A stretch of DNA of 64,000 bases from Microbacterium sp. 70-16 (GTDB taxonomy: Bacteria; Actinomycetota; Actinomycetes; Actinomycetales; Microbacteriaceae). Each line of letters begins with the position of its first letter. The stretch's first letter is position 1. The notes beneath the pieces are model-generated. The model had not been told where the DNA came from and did no database searches. It saw only the letters and a list, made by a program, of their open reading frames with translations. This document shows positions 37,255 through 45,470 of this stretch, piece by piece. The DNA lies in NCBI RefSeq assembly GCF_001898315.1, contig NZ_MKTQ01000010.1:196358-260357 (forward strand), given 5' to 3'. Position numbers and translations under genes: made by a program.

Positions 37255-39687
37255 ATGAGCGACCGCCGACCATCCATCCCGTCCTCGACGTACCGGCTGC
37301 AGGTGCACGCCGGATTCGATCTGGATGCCGCGGCGGACGTCACCGGCTATCTGAGCGACCTCGGCGTCGGCTGGGCGTATCTCTCGCCGATCCTGCAGTC
37401 GGCGCAGGGTTCGATGCACGGGTACGACGTCGTCGATCCGACCCGCGTCGACGAGGCGCGCGGGGGTGCGGCGGGGCTCGAGCGGTTCTCGGCCGCGGCG
37501 CGTTCGGCGCGGCTCGGTGTGCTCGTCGACATCGTGCCGAATCATCAGGGTGTCGCGGATCCGCAGCAGAATCCTTGGTGGTGGGACGTGCTCGCCCACG
37601 GCGAGGCGTCGCGGTACGCGGCATCCTTCGACATCGACTGGGCCTACGGCGACGGGCGCGTGCGGCTGCCGGTGCTCGGCGGCGAGCTCGACGACGTCGT
37701 CGCGGCGGGGGAGATCACCGTCGCACCGCCCGAGACGGATGCCGAGTTCGGCACCGCCCGGTACTACGACCTCGTGCTGCCGCTCGCACCGGGGACGGCT
37801 CCGCTGCACGCGACGGCGGATGCCGCGGCGGTGCGCGACGTGCTCGCGCGCCAGCACTGGGAGCTCGGCTTCTGGCGCCGCGAGGCGCGGCTGCTGAACT
37901 ACCGGCGCTTCTTCACCGTGACCTCGCTCGCGGGCGTGCGTGTCGAAGTTCCGGCCGTCTTCGACTCGACGCACGTCGAGATCGTCCGCTGGCTGCGCGA
38001 GGGCCTCGTCGACGGCTTGCGCATCGACCACCCCGACGGCCTCGCCGACCCCGGCGGCTACCTCGACCGCCTCGCCGCGGTGGCAGACCGGTCGTTGAGC
38101 GAGGAGCGCAGCGACGAGACGAAACGCCCCTACGTGGTCGTAGAAAAGATTCTCGAACCGGGCGAGTCGCTGCCCGGGTGGTGGGCGACCGACGGCACGA
38201 CGGGGTACGACGCGCTCGGCGAGATCGAGCGGGTGCTCGTCGACCCCGCGGGGGTCTGGCAGCTCACCGCGATCGACACCGACCTGCGCGGGGCTCCGGC
38301 CGACTGGGCCGCGATGATCGCCGGCACCAAGCGCGACATCGCCGACACGGCGCAGGCGGCCGAGGTGCGGCGCATCATCCACGCGATCCCGGACGGCTAC
38401 GGCGGCACGTTCGAAGAGGATGCCTTCGCGCGCGATGCGATCGCCGAACTGCTCGCCGCGTTCGCGGTGTACCGCGCGTACCTGCCGGCCGGGCGCGAGC
38501 ATCTCGAGCAGGCGGTGGCCGCGGCATCCGCTCGTCGCCCCGACATCGCCGACGATATCGAATCCGTCGCGCGGCTGATCCTGCGCGACCCGCGCGGCGA
38601 GTTCGCGACGCGGTTCATGCAGACGACCGGTCCCGTGATGGCGAAGGGCGTCGAGGATCGGGCGTTCTACCGGTACAGCCGGCTGACGTCGCTCAACGAG
38701 GTGGGCGGCGATCCGTCGCGCTTCGCGCTGTCGGTGCCGCGGTTCCACGAGGCATTCGCGCGGCGGCAGGCATCGTGGCCGCACACGATGACGACGCTCA
38801 CCACGCACGACACGAAGCGCTCGGAAGACGCGCGGGCGCGCCTCGACGTGCTGGCCGAGGTGCCCGAGCGCTGGCGCGACGTGCTCGCGCAGCTGCGCGG
38901 GTTCGCGAGCACCGGCGACGGCCCGCTCGACAACCTGCTTTGGCAGGCCATCATCGGCGCGTGGCCCGCACTGGCCCCCGAGCTTGTCGAAGGGCTCGCC
39001 GCCCGCCTGCACGGCTACGCCGAGAAGGCGGCCCGCGAAGCGGCGACCGGGACGAGCTGGGAGTCTCCGGATGCCGCGTTCGAGGCCGGCGTGCACGCGC
39101 TCGTCGACGCCGCGGTCGGGCCCGCCCGCCCTGTCGTCGAGGCGTTCGTCGCCGAGATCACCGCGTCCGGCTGGTCGAACTCGCTGTCGGCGAAGCTGCT
39201 GCAGCTCGCCGGCCCGGGCATGCCCGACGTGTACCAGGGCACCGAGCTGTGGGATCACTCGCTCGTCGACCCCGACAACCGCCGCCCCGTCGACTACGAC
39301 GTGCGCCGCAGCCTGCTCGCTCGGCTCGACGAGGGCTGGCTGCCGCCCGTCGACGCGTCCGGCGCGGCGAAGCTGTTGCTCGTCTCCCGTGCGCTGCGGC
39401 TGCGCCGCGACCGTCCCGAGCTGTTCACGCGCTACGCGCCGCTCGAGACCGTCGGCGGGGCATCCACTCACGCCATCGCGTTCGACCGCGGCGGCGCGAT
39501 CGCCGTCGCGACGCGGCTTCCCGTCGGCCTTGCCGGCCGTGGCGGCTGGGCGGATGCCGCGGTCATGCTCCCGGCCGGCCGGTGGCGCGACGAGCTGACC
39601 GGGCGCATCGCCACGGCCGGGCCCACGGGACTGGCACTCGCGGCGCTGCTGAGCGACTACCCGGTTGCGCTGCTCGTGCGGGCGTGA
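37255..39687 (+). CDS. treY: Malto-oligosyltrehalose synthase TreY
   Basis: An 810-residue GH13 enzyme that converts the reducing-end alpha-1,4 bond of malto-oligosaccharides to alpha,alpha-1,1. It begins PSSTYRLQVHAGFDLDAAADVTGYL, typical of TreY. Catalytic features are the DIVPNHQGV motif, nucleophile Asp in GLRIDHPDGL, Glu in KILEPGE and TTHDTKRSED. Two dispersed repeats are inserted in frame: one gives RSLSEERSDETKRP between the nucleophile motif and the KILEPGE strand (38089-38130), the other APELVEGLAA (38973-38997). Both leave the frame intact, so the enzyme should be functional with extended loops. Confidence 0.95.
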   Translation: MSDRRPSIPSSTYRLQVHAGFDLDAAADVTGYLSDLGVGWAYLSPILQSAQGSMHGYDVVDPTRVDEARGGAAGLERFSAAARSARLGVLVDIVPNHQGVADPQQNPWWWDVLAHGEASRYAASFDIDWAYGDGRVRLPVLGGELDDVVAAGEITVAPPETDAEFGTARYYDLVLPLAPGTAPLHATADAAAVRDVLARQHWELGFWRREARLLNYRRFFTVTSLAGVRVEVPAVFDSTHVEIVRWLREGLVDGLRIDHPDGLADPGGYLDRLAAVADRSLSEERSDETKRPYVVVEKILEPGESLPGWWATDGTTGYDALGEIERVLVDPAGVWQLTAIDTDLRGAPADWAAMIAGTKRDIADTAQAAEVRRIIHAIPDGYGGTFEEDAFARDAIAELLAAFAVYRAYLPAGREHLEQAVAAASARRPDIADDIESVARLILRDPRGEFATRFMQTTGPVMAKGVEDRAFYRYSRLTSLNEVGGDPSRFALSVPRFHEAFARRQASWPHTMTTLTTHDTKRSEDARARLDVLAEVPERWRDVLAQLRGFASTGDGPLDNLLWQAIIGAWPALAPELVEGLAARLHGYAEKAAREAATGTSWESPDAAFEAGVHALVDAAVGPARPVVEAFVAEITASGWSNSLSAKLLQLAGPGMPDVYQGTELWDHSLVDPDNRRPVDYDVRRSLLARLDEGWLPPVDASGAAKLLLVSRALRLRRDRPELFTRYAPLETVGGASTHAIAFDRGGAIAVATRLPVGLAGRGGWADAAVMLPAGRWRDELTGRIATAGPTGLALAALLSDYPVALLVRA
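38089..38130 (+). repeat. In-gene GTTGAGCGAGGAGCGCAG repeat within treY
   Basis: CGGTCGTTGAGCGAGGAGCG...GACGAGACGAAACG encodes the loop SLSEERSDETKRP between two conserved segments of TreY. The related intergenic copy is at 23024-23070. The core AGCGAGGAGCGCAGCGACGAG carries short self-complementary stretches. Confidence 0.8.
38973..38997 (+). repeat. In-gene CCCGAGCTTGTCGAAGGG repeat within treY
   Basis: GGCCCCCGAGCTTGTCGAAGGG encodes APELVEGL inside the helical region of TreY. One of at least nine copies of this family in the window. Confidence 0.75.
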
Positions 39688-39695
39688 GCGCGCGC

Positions 39696-39783
39696 CCGCA
39701 ATAACTCAGGAGTTCCGCGCCGTCCGCGGCTCGAAACCGGCGTTTGCGGCAGTTCAGCGACCGTTGTTCCTGAGTTATTGCGG
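39696..39783. repeat. 88-bp palindrome with CCGCAATAACTCAGGA ends
   Basis: It begins CCGCAATAACTCAGGAGT and ends GTTCCTGAGTTATTGCGG, a near-perfect inverted repeat of about 17 bp. It fills the spacer between treY and treZ. A copy of identical length lies at 49048-49135 and a longer one at 60618-60727. The AT-rich ends (AATAACTCA) stand out against the surrounding GC. Confidence 0.88.
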
Positions 39784-39803
39784 TGGGGCGGCAGGATGGG
39801 GGC

Positions 39804-41690
39804 ATGGGCATCGAGGTGTGGGCTCCGCGAGCCGATCGCGTGCGGCTGCGGCGGGCGGGGCATGACGACGTCGAGCTGACGGCGGGGGATGCCGGGTGGT
39901 GGCGCACCGACGTCGCGCTCGCGGCGGGGGATGAGTACGGCTTCGTGCTGGGCGGCGGCCCCTCGACAGGCTCGGCGACCAGTGGCGGCGGCCCCTCGAC
40001 AGGCTCGGGGGCCAGTGTGGACGGCCCCTCGACAGGCTCGGGGGCCAGTCCTACCGACCCGGGGGCCACGCCTGCACGGCCCGACCCGCGGTCGCGGCGC
40101 CAGCCGCACGGGGTGCACGAGCTGTCGGCGTGGGACGACCCGGCATCCTTCACCTGGACCGACCAGAACTGGCCGGGCCGGGCGCTCGCGGGCGGCCTCA
40201 TCTACGAACTGCACGTCGGCACCTTCACTCCCGAGGGCACGCTCGACGCCGCGATCGCGAAGCTGCCCCACCTCGTCGGCCTCGGCGTCACGCACATCGA
40301 GCTGCTGCCCGTCAACGGCTTCAACGGCACCCACAACTGGGGCTACGACGGTGTGCTCTGGTACACCGTGCAGGAAGACTACGGCGGCCCCGAGGCCTAC
40401 CGCCGCTTCGTCGACGCCGCCCACGCGGCGGGCCTCGCGGTGATCCAGGACGTCGTCTACAACCACCTCGGTCCGTCCGGAAACTACCTGCCCGAGTTCG
40501 GCCCGTACCTGCGCGACGGGCAGGGCAATACCTGGGGAGCGAGCGTCAACCTCGACGAGCGGGCCGTGCGCGACTTCATCATCGACAACGCGCTGATGTG
40601 GCTGCGCGACTTCCACGTCGACGGACTGCGGCTGGATGCCGTGCACGCGCTCCACGAGTCGGGCGGCAGCCCCGTGCACATCCTCGCCGAGATCGCCGCG
40701 CGCGTCGACGCGCTCTCCGCCGAATCCGGTCGCCCCCTCACCCTCATCGCCGAGAGCGACCTCAACGACCCGGTGATGATCCTGCCGCGGGAGGCGGGCG
40801 GCCATGGCATCCACGCGCAGTGGGCCGACGACTGGCACCATGCCGTGCACGTCGCCCTCACGGGAGAGACCGGCGGCTACTACGCCGACTTCGCCGACCC
40901 GCACGCGCTGCCGAAGACCTGGAGCGGCGGCTTCTATCACGACGGCACCTACTCCTCTTTCCGCGGCAAGAACTGGGGAGCGCCGGTGCCGGCCGGGGTT
41001 CCGTCGTGGCAGCTCGTCACCTTCGCGCAGGACCACGACCAGATCGGCAACCGCGCCGCCGGCGACCGGCTGAGTCAGTCCCTCTCGCTGGATCGGCTCG
41101 CGGTCGCTGCCGTGCTGACGATGACCGCTCCCGGCACCCCGATGCTGTTCATGGGCGAGGAGTGGGGCGCCTCCACGCCGTGGCAGTTCTTCACCTCGCA
41201 CCCCGAGCCCGAGCTCGCCGAGGCGACCCGCCGCGGCCGCAAGGCCGAGTTCGCGCGCATGGGCTGGGACGAGTCGCTCGTGCCCGACCCCAACGATCCG
41301 GCGACGTTTGCGCGCTCGAAGCTGGACTGGGCCGAGGCATCCGTCGGCGACCACGCCCGGCTGCTGAGTCTGTACCGCGGCCTCGCGTTCCTGCGACGCA
41401 CCCACCCCGAACTGACCGACACCGACCGCGCCGGGCACTCCGCCGAGGTGGTCGGCCCGGGCCGCTGGGTGCTGCACCGCGCCGCCGCGCGCGTCTACGT
41501 CAACCTGTCGCCCGAGCCGTGGACGATCGAGGTGGATGCCTCGGAAGAGGTGTGGGTGAGCACGGCGGCGCGCCACGACCGCCCGCGCGAGGAGGGTCCG
41601 CTCACGCTGACGCCCGACTCGGCCGCCGTCGTCGGTCCGCGCACGCCGCCCCTGCCGCGCGGCTACGCCGAGTACACCCGCGTCGAGTAG
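39804..41690 (+). CDS. treZ: Malto-oligosyltrehalose trehalohydrolase TreZ
   Basis: A 628-residue GH13 enzyme that releases free trehalose from the TreY product. It has an N-terminal E-set domain ([34 protein letters not shown]), a barrel with [11 protein letters not shown] (nucleophile Asp) and IAESDLND (acid/base), QDHDQIGNR, and a C-terminal beta domain. A loop of about 35 residues ([11 protein letters not shown] and two similar units) sits exactly between the E-set strand GFVLGG and the conserved PDPRSRRQP; normal TreZ proteins have only a few residues there. The insertion is made of three repeat copies with a 33-bp period. ATG 39804 gives the usual TreZ N terminus. Confidence 0.95.
   Translation: MGIEVWAPRADRVRLRRAGHDDVELTAGDAGWWRTDVALAAGDEYGFVLGGGPSTGSATSGGGPSTGSGASVDGPSTGSGASPTDPGATPARPDPRSRRQPHGVHELSAWDDPASFTWTDQNWPGRALAGGLIYELHVGTFTPEGTLDAAIAKLPHLVGLGVTHIELLPVNGFNGTHNWGYDGVLWYTVQEDYGGPEAYRRFVDAAHAAGLAVIQDVVYNHLGPSGNYLPEFGPYLRDGQGNTWGASVNLDERAVRDFIIDNALMWLRDFHVDGLRLDAVHALHESGGSPVHILAEIAARVDALSAESGRPLTLIAESDLNDPVMILPREAGGHGIHAQWADDWHHAVHVALTGETGGYYADFADPHALPKTWSGGFYHDGTYSSFRGKNWGAPVPAGVPSWQLVTFAQDHDQIGNRAAGDRLSQSLSLDRLAVAAVLTMTAPGTPMLFMGEEWGASTPWQFFTSHPEPELAEATRRGRKAEFARMGWDESLVPDPNDPATFARSKLDWAEASVGDHARLLSLYRGLAFLRRTHPELTDTDRAGHSAEVVGPGRWVLHRAAARVYVNLSPEPWTIEVDASEEVWVSTAARHDRPREEGPLTLTPDSAAVVGPRTPPLPRGYAEYTRVE
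39957..40047 (+). repeat. Triple tandem GGCCCCTCGACAGGCTCGG repeat within treZ
   Basis: Three copies start at 39957, 39990 and 40023, a strict 33-bp (11-codon) period that keeps the frame. They encode [18 protein letters not shown] and GPSTGSGAS units. This is the opposite orientation to most copies in treY and lhr position 55094. Confidence 0.88.
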
Positions 41691-41695
41691 GCGCG

Positions 41696-42421
41696 TCAGA
41701 ACGTCTGCGCGAACGCGCGCAGGATGCGCGGTGGCTCTGACAGCGACGCCGCGAGCACCTGCGCGGCGATGCGGTCGTAGTCGTGCGCGGCGAAGTACCC
41801 GTCGTCGCGGTAGACGGCCATGCGCTCGGTGAAGGCGCGGCCGGTCGGCTCGGGGTGGAACTGCGTCGCGTACAGCGTGTCGCCGACGCGGTAGGCCTGC
41901 ACGGGGCATCCGTCATTGGATGCCAGCAGAACAGCGCCCTCCGGCATCCGCTCGGTTCCCTCCTTGTGCGCCGTGAGCGCCGTGAAGGTCTGCGCGAGCG
42001 CCCCGAACAGCGGGTCGCGGCGGCCGTCGTCGGTGAGCGTCACGACGGTGGGTCCGGTGTCTTCGGGGTAGGCGCGGGTGACTTCGCCGCCGAGTGTGCG
42101 GGTCGCGATGCCGATGCCGTAGCAGGTGAACAGCGCCGCCATCTCGCCCGCCGCCGCGCTGCGCGCGAGCAGCGCAAGGCCTGCCTCGACGCCGAGTTGG
42201 ACGTCGGTCTTGGTCGACTCGGGGTCGGTCACGTTGAACGGGCTGCCGCCCACGACGGCCCCGCGCCAGCGGGTCGCGAAGTCGGCCGGCAGTGGATCGC
42301 GCACGAGATCCCAGCGGTCGAGTTCGGTCTCCTCCAGCCGCATCGCGGTGCGGAACGACTCATACTCGGCCGCGGCGGCACCCGCCTGTGGACGCGCGCA
42401 GAGATAGACGAGCGGGGCCAT
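41696..42421 (-). CDS. Class I glutamine amidotransferase-like protein
   Basis: A 241-residue GATase1-domain protein with nucleophile Cys in LFTCYGIGIA and catalytic His in ATQFHPEP followed by Glu. This is the arrangement of stand-alone GMP-synthase-like amidotransferases of the YfeJ/GuaA-like group, which often degrade or modify gamma-glutamyl or amide compounds. A perfect TAGAAT box lies 7 nt before the ATG, so it is probably translated from a leaderless mRNA. It converges on treZ (5-bp gap) and diverges from the sigma factor gene. Confidence 0.85.
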   Translation of the reverse strand: MAPLVYLCARPQAGAAAAEYESFRTAMRLEETELDRWDLVRDPLPADFATRWRGAVVGGSPFNVTDPESTKTDVQLGVEAGLALLARSAAAGEMAALFTCYGIGIATRTLGGEVTRAYPEDTGPTVVTLTDDGRRDPLFGALAQTFTALTAHKEGTERMPEGAVLLASNDGCPVQAYRVGDTLYATQFHPEPTGRAFTERMAVYRDDGYFAAHDYDRIAAQVLAASLSEPPRILRAFAQTF

Positions 42422-42428
42422 GGCGACG

Positions 42429-42434
42429 ATTCTA
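42429..42434 (-). promoter_or_regulatory. -10 box TAGAAT of the amidotransferase gene
   Basis: On the minus strand TAGAAT is followed by CGTCGCC and then ATG (42421), with no Shine-Dalgarno. This is a consensus-like leaderless promoter in the 95-bp divergent spacer shared with the ECF sigma gene. Confidence 0.6.
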
Positions 42435-42516
42435 GGCGGCCGCGCGACGAAGTGCCCGGGCCGTGTATCACGAAGACACTCGCCTGCCTCCTGCTTGTGT
42501 GACCAGAATGGGCGGT

Positions 42517-43173
42517 ATGACAGAAGCCGACCCTCCGATCCGTCGCGACGTGCCCGAAGGCGCGGTGCCGACCGGCGGAGGGGACCTCGTCGTTCCCGTG
42601 ACGATCTGGAGTCGTGCGACCGACAGCTTCGAACGCTGGCGGGGCGGCGATCCGCGCGCGATGGATGACCTCGTCCGGCTCATGACGCCCGTGCTGTGGC
42701 ACGTTGTGCGCGCCTACGGGCTCGAGCAGATGCTCGCCGAAGACGTCGTGCAGGCGACCTGGCTGACACTCGTGCGTCGGCACGAGTCCATCCACGACGC
42801 ACGCGCGGTGGCCGGCTGGCTCACCACGTGCGCACGCCGCGAGGCTTGGCGCGCGGGCCGCGCGCACCAGCGTGCGAGACCGACCGACGACGTCGATCTC
42901 GAGCCGCTGCTGCCCAGCGACCCGTCCGCTGAAGAGAGCGCCCACCTCAGTGAGCGCGACCGTCGCCTGTGGGGCGCCGTCGCGACGCTCGAGGAGCGCT
43001 GCCGCCGACTGCTGCGCGTCGTCGCCTTCGAAGAACGCCCCGACTATGCGCGCATCGCGCAAGACCTCAGCATGCCGGTCGGCTCGATCGGCCCGACCCG
43101 GGGCCGCTGCCTCGGAAAGCTGCGTGTCGCCCTCGAGAAAGACGGATGGAGCGAGGATACCCATGACCTCTGA
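42517..43173 (+). CDS. ECF-type RNA polymerase sigma factor
   Basis: A 218-residue sigma-70-family factor of ECF length. Region 2 (about residues 40-110) includes DLVRLMTPVLWHVVRAYGLEQMLAEDVVQATWLTLV and RAVAGWLTTCARREAWR, with the core-binding DVVQATWL pattern. Region 4 (about 145-205) includes RLLRVVAFEERPDYARIAQDLSMPVGSIG, an HTH. There is no recognisable transmembrane anti-sigma gene next to it; instead the next three genes encode a small soluble protein, a subtilase and a TPR-CHAT protein. ATG 42517 lies 7 nt after CAGAAT. It overlaps the next gene by 11 nt. It probably directs transcription of the cassette itself or of stress genes elsewhere. Confidence 0.9.
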   Translation: MTEADPPIRRDVPEGAVPTGGGDLVVPVTIWSRATDSFERWRGGDPRAMDDLVRLMTPVLWHVVRAYGLEQMLAEDVVQATWLTLVRRHESIHDARAVAGWLTTCARREAWRAGRAHQRARPTDDVDLEPLLPSDPSAEESAHLSERDRRLWGAVATLEERCRRLLRVVAFEERPDYARIAQDLSMPVGSIGPTRGRCLGKLRVALEKDGWSEDTHDL

Positions 43174-43636
43174 ATCGACCACCGACGACGCGGCGCTGTT
43201 CGCCGCGCTGCGTCGCACCTGGGAAGGCGTCGACCCCGTGCCGGGCGGACTCGTCGACGCGATGATCGCGTCCGTGGCATCCGCCGACCTCGGCCGCGAA
43301 TACGCGCTGCTGACGCTCATCGAGAGCGACGCGACATCCGCCGTGCGAGGGGATGCCGACATGCTCACGCTGCAGTTCAGCGACGGCCACACGAACGTGC
43401 TGGTGCACGTGACGCCGACCGAGCGCGGCCGCAGCCGTCTCGACGGCTGGGTCGACGGCGACGTCGCCGACGTGCGGCTGGTGCAGGACGGCGCCGAAGT
43501 GGCGGCCACCTCAGACGGCGGCCGCTTCTCGTTCGAGGCCGTGCCGCCGGGCATCTCGCGCTTGCGCGTGCGGCTGGCTGCACCGCCCGAGCCCGGCACA
43601 GCCGACGAACTTCTGACACCGCGTTTCGAGATCTGA
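43163..43636 (+). CDS. Small soluble partner protein, carboxypeptidase-regulatory-like C terminus
   Basis: A 157-residue cytoplasmic protein, translationally coupled to the sigma factor (11-nt overlap). The N-terminal half is helical and acidic (ALFAALRRTWEGVDPVPGGLVDAMIASVASADL), resembling the small helical partner of sigma factors. The C-terminal half is a beta-sandwich-like segment (GWVDGDVADVRLVQDGAEV... GRFSFEAVPPGISRLRVRL) similar to transthyretin-like or CarboxypepD_reg folds. It has no membrane helix and no zinc-binding HxxxCxxC motif, so it is not a typical ZAS anti-sigma factor. Its position makes it the best candidate for a sigma-binding or protease-substrate protein of the cassette (inference). 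Confidence 0.75.
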   Translation: MTSESTTDDAALFAALRRTWEGVDPVPGGLVDAMIASVASADLGREYALLTLIESDATSAVRGDADMLTLQFSDGHTNVLVHVTPTERGRSRLDGWVDGDVADVRLVQDGAEVAATSDGGRFSFEAVPPGISRLRVRLAAPPEPGTADELLTPRFEI

Positions 43637-43677
43637 CCACCCCCCGCCGGTAGGACCGGCCCTGTGAAGGAGCGTGC

Positions 43678-45348
43678 ATGACCCCCGAAGACATCGACGT
43701 CCCCGGTGCGCAGCCGAAGGGGTGGTCGTGGCGCGACCGCGCCCGCGGTGCGATCGTCGAGGCGACCATCCTCGACCCCGGCATCGAACCGCTCGATGGC
43801 ATCGAGGCGTTCCAGACCGCATACGTGCCCGACCGGCTGCTGGTGTCGGACGGCGCTCGGGCGGGACTGCTCGACGACAACCTCCAGCGCGTGCGCGAGG
43901 CGGCGGGCGTCTTCGGCTGGGAGGCCGAGCCCGAGCGGCTCGACGGCACCGCGCTGAAGGACGGCGAGCGGATCGAGGCCCGCCTGCCTGGTGCGCCCGC
44001 CGTGATGCGCGTGCGACTGACGGCGCGGGAAGGGGCGGATTCTGCCTCTCCCGCCCTCCCTGACGCCTGGCGCGTGCTGCAGCAGGTGCGCCGGATGCTG
44101 CTCGCGGGGGACGACGTCGTGCGTGATGCGAACGGAGGTGTGGATGCCCCGGCGTCGCTGCGGCGCACGGGAGTCGACCGGATCGGCCTCGACCACATCC
44201 TCACGGTCGATCCGATCGGGGTGAACCCGTACACGAAGTCGAACCCGTATACGAAGTCCAACCCGTATACGAAGTCGAACCCGTACACGAAGTCCAACCC
44301 CTACACGAAGTCGAACCCGGTCGGCGAGTACGCCGACTGTGGCTCGGGCGGGCGGCAGCCGGTCGCGTGGATCGGTCCGTCGCCGCGGGTGTCAGCGCTC
44401 GAGCGCGGGCACCGTCGTGCCGTCGTGGCCGTCCTCGACACGGGCATCGGCGCGCACTCGTGGCTGCCCGATGACCTCGTCGACCGTGAGGTGAAGCTCG
44501 ACGGGCATGTGGTGGGCTTCAACGACGAGGCGAACCCCGAGGTGTACCCCGACCTCTACGGTCCGCTCGACGGTGAACTCGATCCCGTCGCGGGGCACGG
44601 CACGTTCATCGCCGGAATCGTGCGCCAGGTCGCGCCCGATGCCGAGCTGCTCGCCGTGCGAGTCGCCGATGCGCGCGGCATCGTCGAGGAGTCGAACCTG
44701 CTGAAGGTGGTCGAGCAGCTCGGCATCCTCGTGCAACGACACCGCGACGGGGTCAAGGGTGGGCGCGCGATCGACGTGGTGAACATGTCGCTCGGGTACT
44801 ACCACGAGACGCCGGAGGACGGTCTGTACACACGTGACCTGTACGACCTGCTGAAGGTGCTGCGCGACCTCGGCACGACGATCGTCGTCTCGGCGGGCAA
44901 CGACGCGACCGACCGCCCGAGTTTCCCGGCATCGCTGTGGGCGTGGGACGGTGCCGACAACGGCCTTGCTGCTGACAAGGCCGCCGAGCACGTGTCGGTC
45001 GGGGCGCTCAACCCCGACTGCGCCACGACGGCGCTGTTCTCGAACGTGGGCCCGTGGGTGCGCACGTACGCCGTCGGTGCCGCGGTGCTGAGCACGATCC
45101 CCGACTTCCGTGGCGGCCTGCAGGCGACCGCGCGGGATGACCAGTACGCGCGCCGGCGCCTGACGATCGGCCCTGAGGACTATCGCGGCGGCTTCGCGGT
45201 CTGGAGCGGAACGTCGTTCGCGGCGCCGCTCGTGTCGGGCATGATCGCGGCGCGCCTGGGCGCTGTGCCGGAGCAGAAGGAGTCGATCGCGGTCTCGGTC
45301 GACGCTGCGCGCGCGGTGGTGAAGCAGGTGCTCGACGAGCTCGACTAA
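43678..45348 (+). CDS. Cytoplasmic S8 (subtilisin-like) serine peptidase with NPYTKS repeats
   Basis: A 556-residue subtilase with catalytic Asp254 (VLDTGIGAH), His307 (GHGTFIAG) and Ser513 (SGTSFAAP); the oxyanion Asn is in VVSAGND. There is no signal peptide or membrane segment, so it should act in the cytoplasm, unusual for subtilases. Residues 1-182 form a separate N-terminal domain, followed by five perfect hexapeptide repeats NPYTKS (183-212) and then the peptidase domain. The repeat stretch looks like a flexible, Tyr/Lys-bearing linker that could be a processing site separating an inhibitory pro-part from the protease (inference). It is the third gene of the sigma-partner-subtilase-CHAT cassette; a hairpin follows. 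Confidence 0.9.
   Translation: MTPEDIDVPGAQPKGWSWRDRARGAIVEATILDPGIEPLDGIEAFQTAYVPDRLLVSDGARAGLLDDNLQRVREAAGVFGWEAEPERLDGTALKDGERIEARLPGAPAVMRVRLTAREGADSASPALPDAWRVLQQVRRMLLAGDDVVRDANGGVDAPASLRRTGVDRIGLDHILTVDPIGVNPYTKSNPYTKSNPYTKSNPYTKSNPYTKSNPVGEYADCGSGGRQPVAWIGPSPRVSALERGHRRAVVAVLDTGIGAHSWLPDDLVDREVKLDGHVVGFNDEANPEVYPDLYGPLDGELDPVAGHGTFIAGIVRQVAPDAELLAVRVADARGIVEESNLLKVVEQLGILVQRHRDGVKGGRAIDVVNMSLGYYHETPEDGLYTRDLYDLLKVLRDLGTTIVVSAGNDATDRPSFPASLWAWDGADNGLAADKAAEHVSVGALNPDCATTALFSNVGPWVRTYAVGAAVLSTIPDFRGGLQATARDDQYARRRLTIGPEDYRGGFAVWSGTSFAAPLVSGMIAARLGAVPEQKESIAVSVDAARAVVKQVLDELD
44224..44313 (+). repeat. Five in-frame 18-bp repeats encoding NPYTKS
   Basis: Five consecutive 18-bp units of the form AACCCGTACACGAAGTCG, differing only at synonymous third positions (TAC/TAT, TCG/TCC, CCG/CCC). 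A sixth NP follows and then diverges (NPVGEY). Synonymous drift with an unchanged peptide indicates selection on the peptide rather than a recent slippage product. Confidence 0.95.
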
Positions 45349-45361
45349 CCCGTCGGCGCGC

Positions 45362-45398
45362 CGCGAACCCGACCGCCGGTGACACGGTCGGGTTCGCG
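45362..45398 (+). terminator. Strong hairpin between the subtilase and TPR-CHAT genes
   Basis: CGCGAACCCGACCG and CGGTCGGGTTCGCG pair perfectly over 14 bp with a 9-nt loop, 13 nt after the subtilase stop. A second, weaker stem (CGCGGCT ... AGCCGCG, 45423-45450) follows. There is no U tract. It implies that the TPR-CHAT gene can be transcribed separately, perhaps from the box 6 nt before its GTG. Confidence 0.65.
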
Positions 45399-45470
45399 CG
45401 CGGCGCGCGCGGTACGCGTGCTGCGCGGCTTCGCTTCGCGCGCGAGCCGCGAAACGGGCATGCTGGGATC

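Noticed and set aside
44224..44313. Short 18-bp direct repeats as a possible CRISPR array
   Set aside because: The units are contiguous without spacers and encode a constant hexapeptide in a subtilase; no cas genes are present.
45362..45398. The 14-bp hairpin after the subtilase as another dispersed repeat
   Set aside because: No second copy was seen in the window and its position right after the stop codon fits a terminator.
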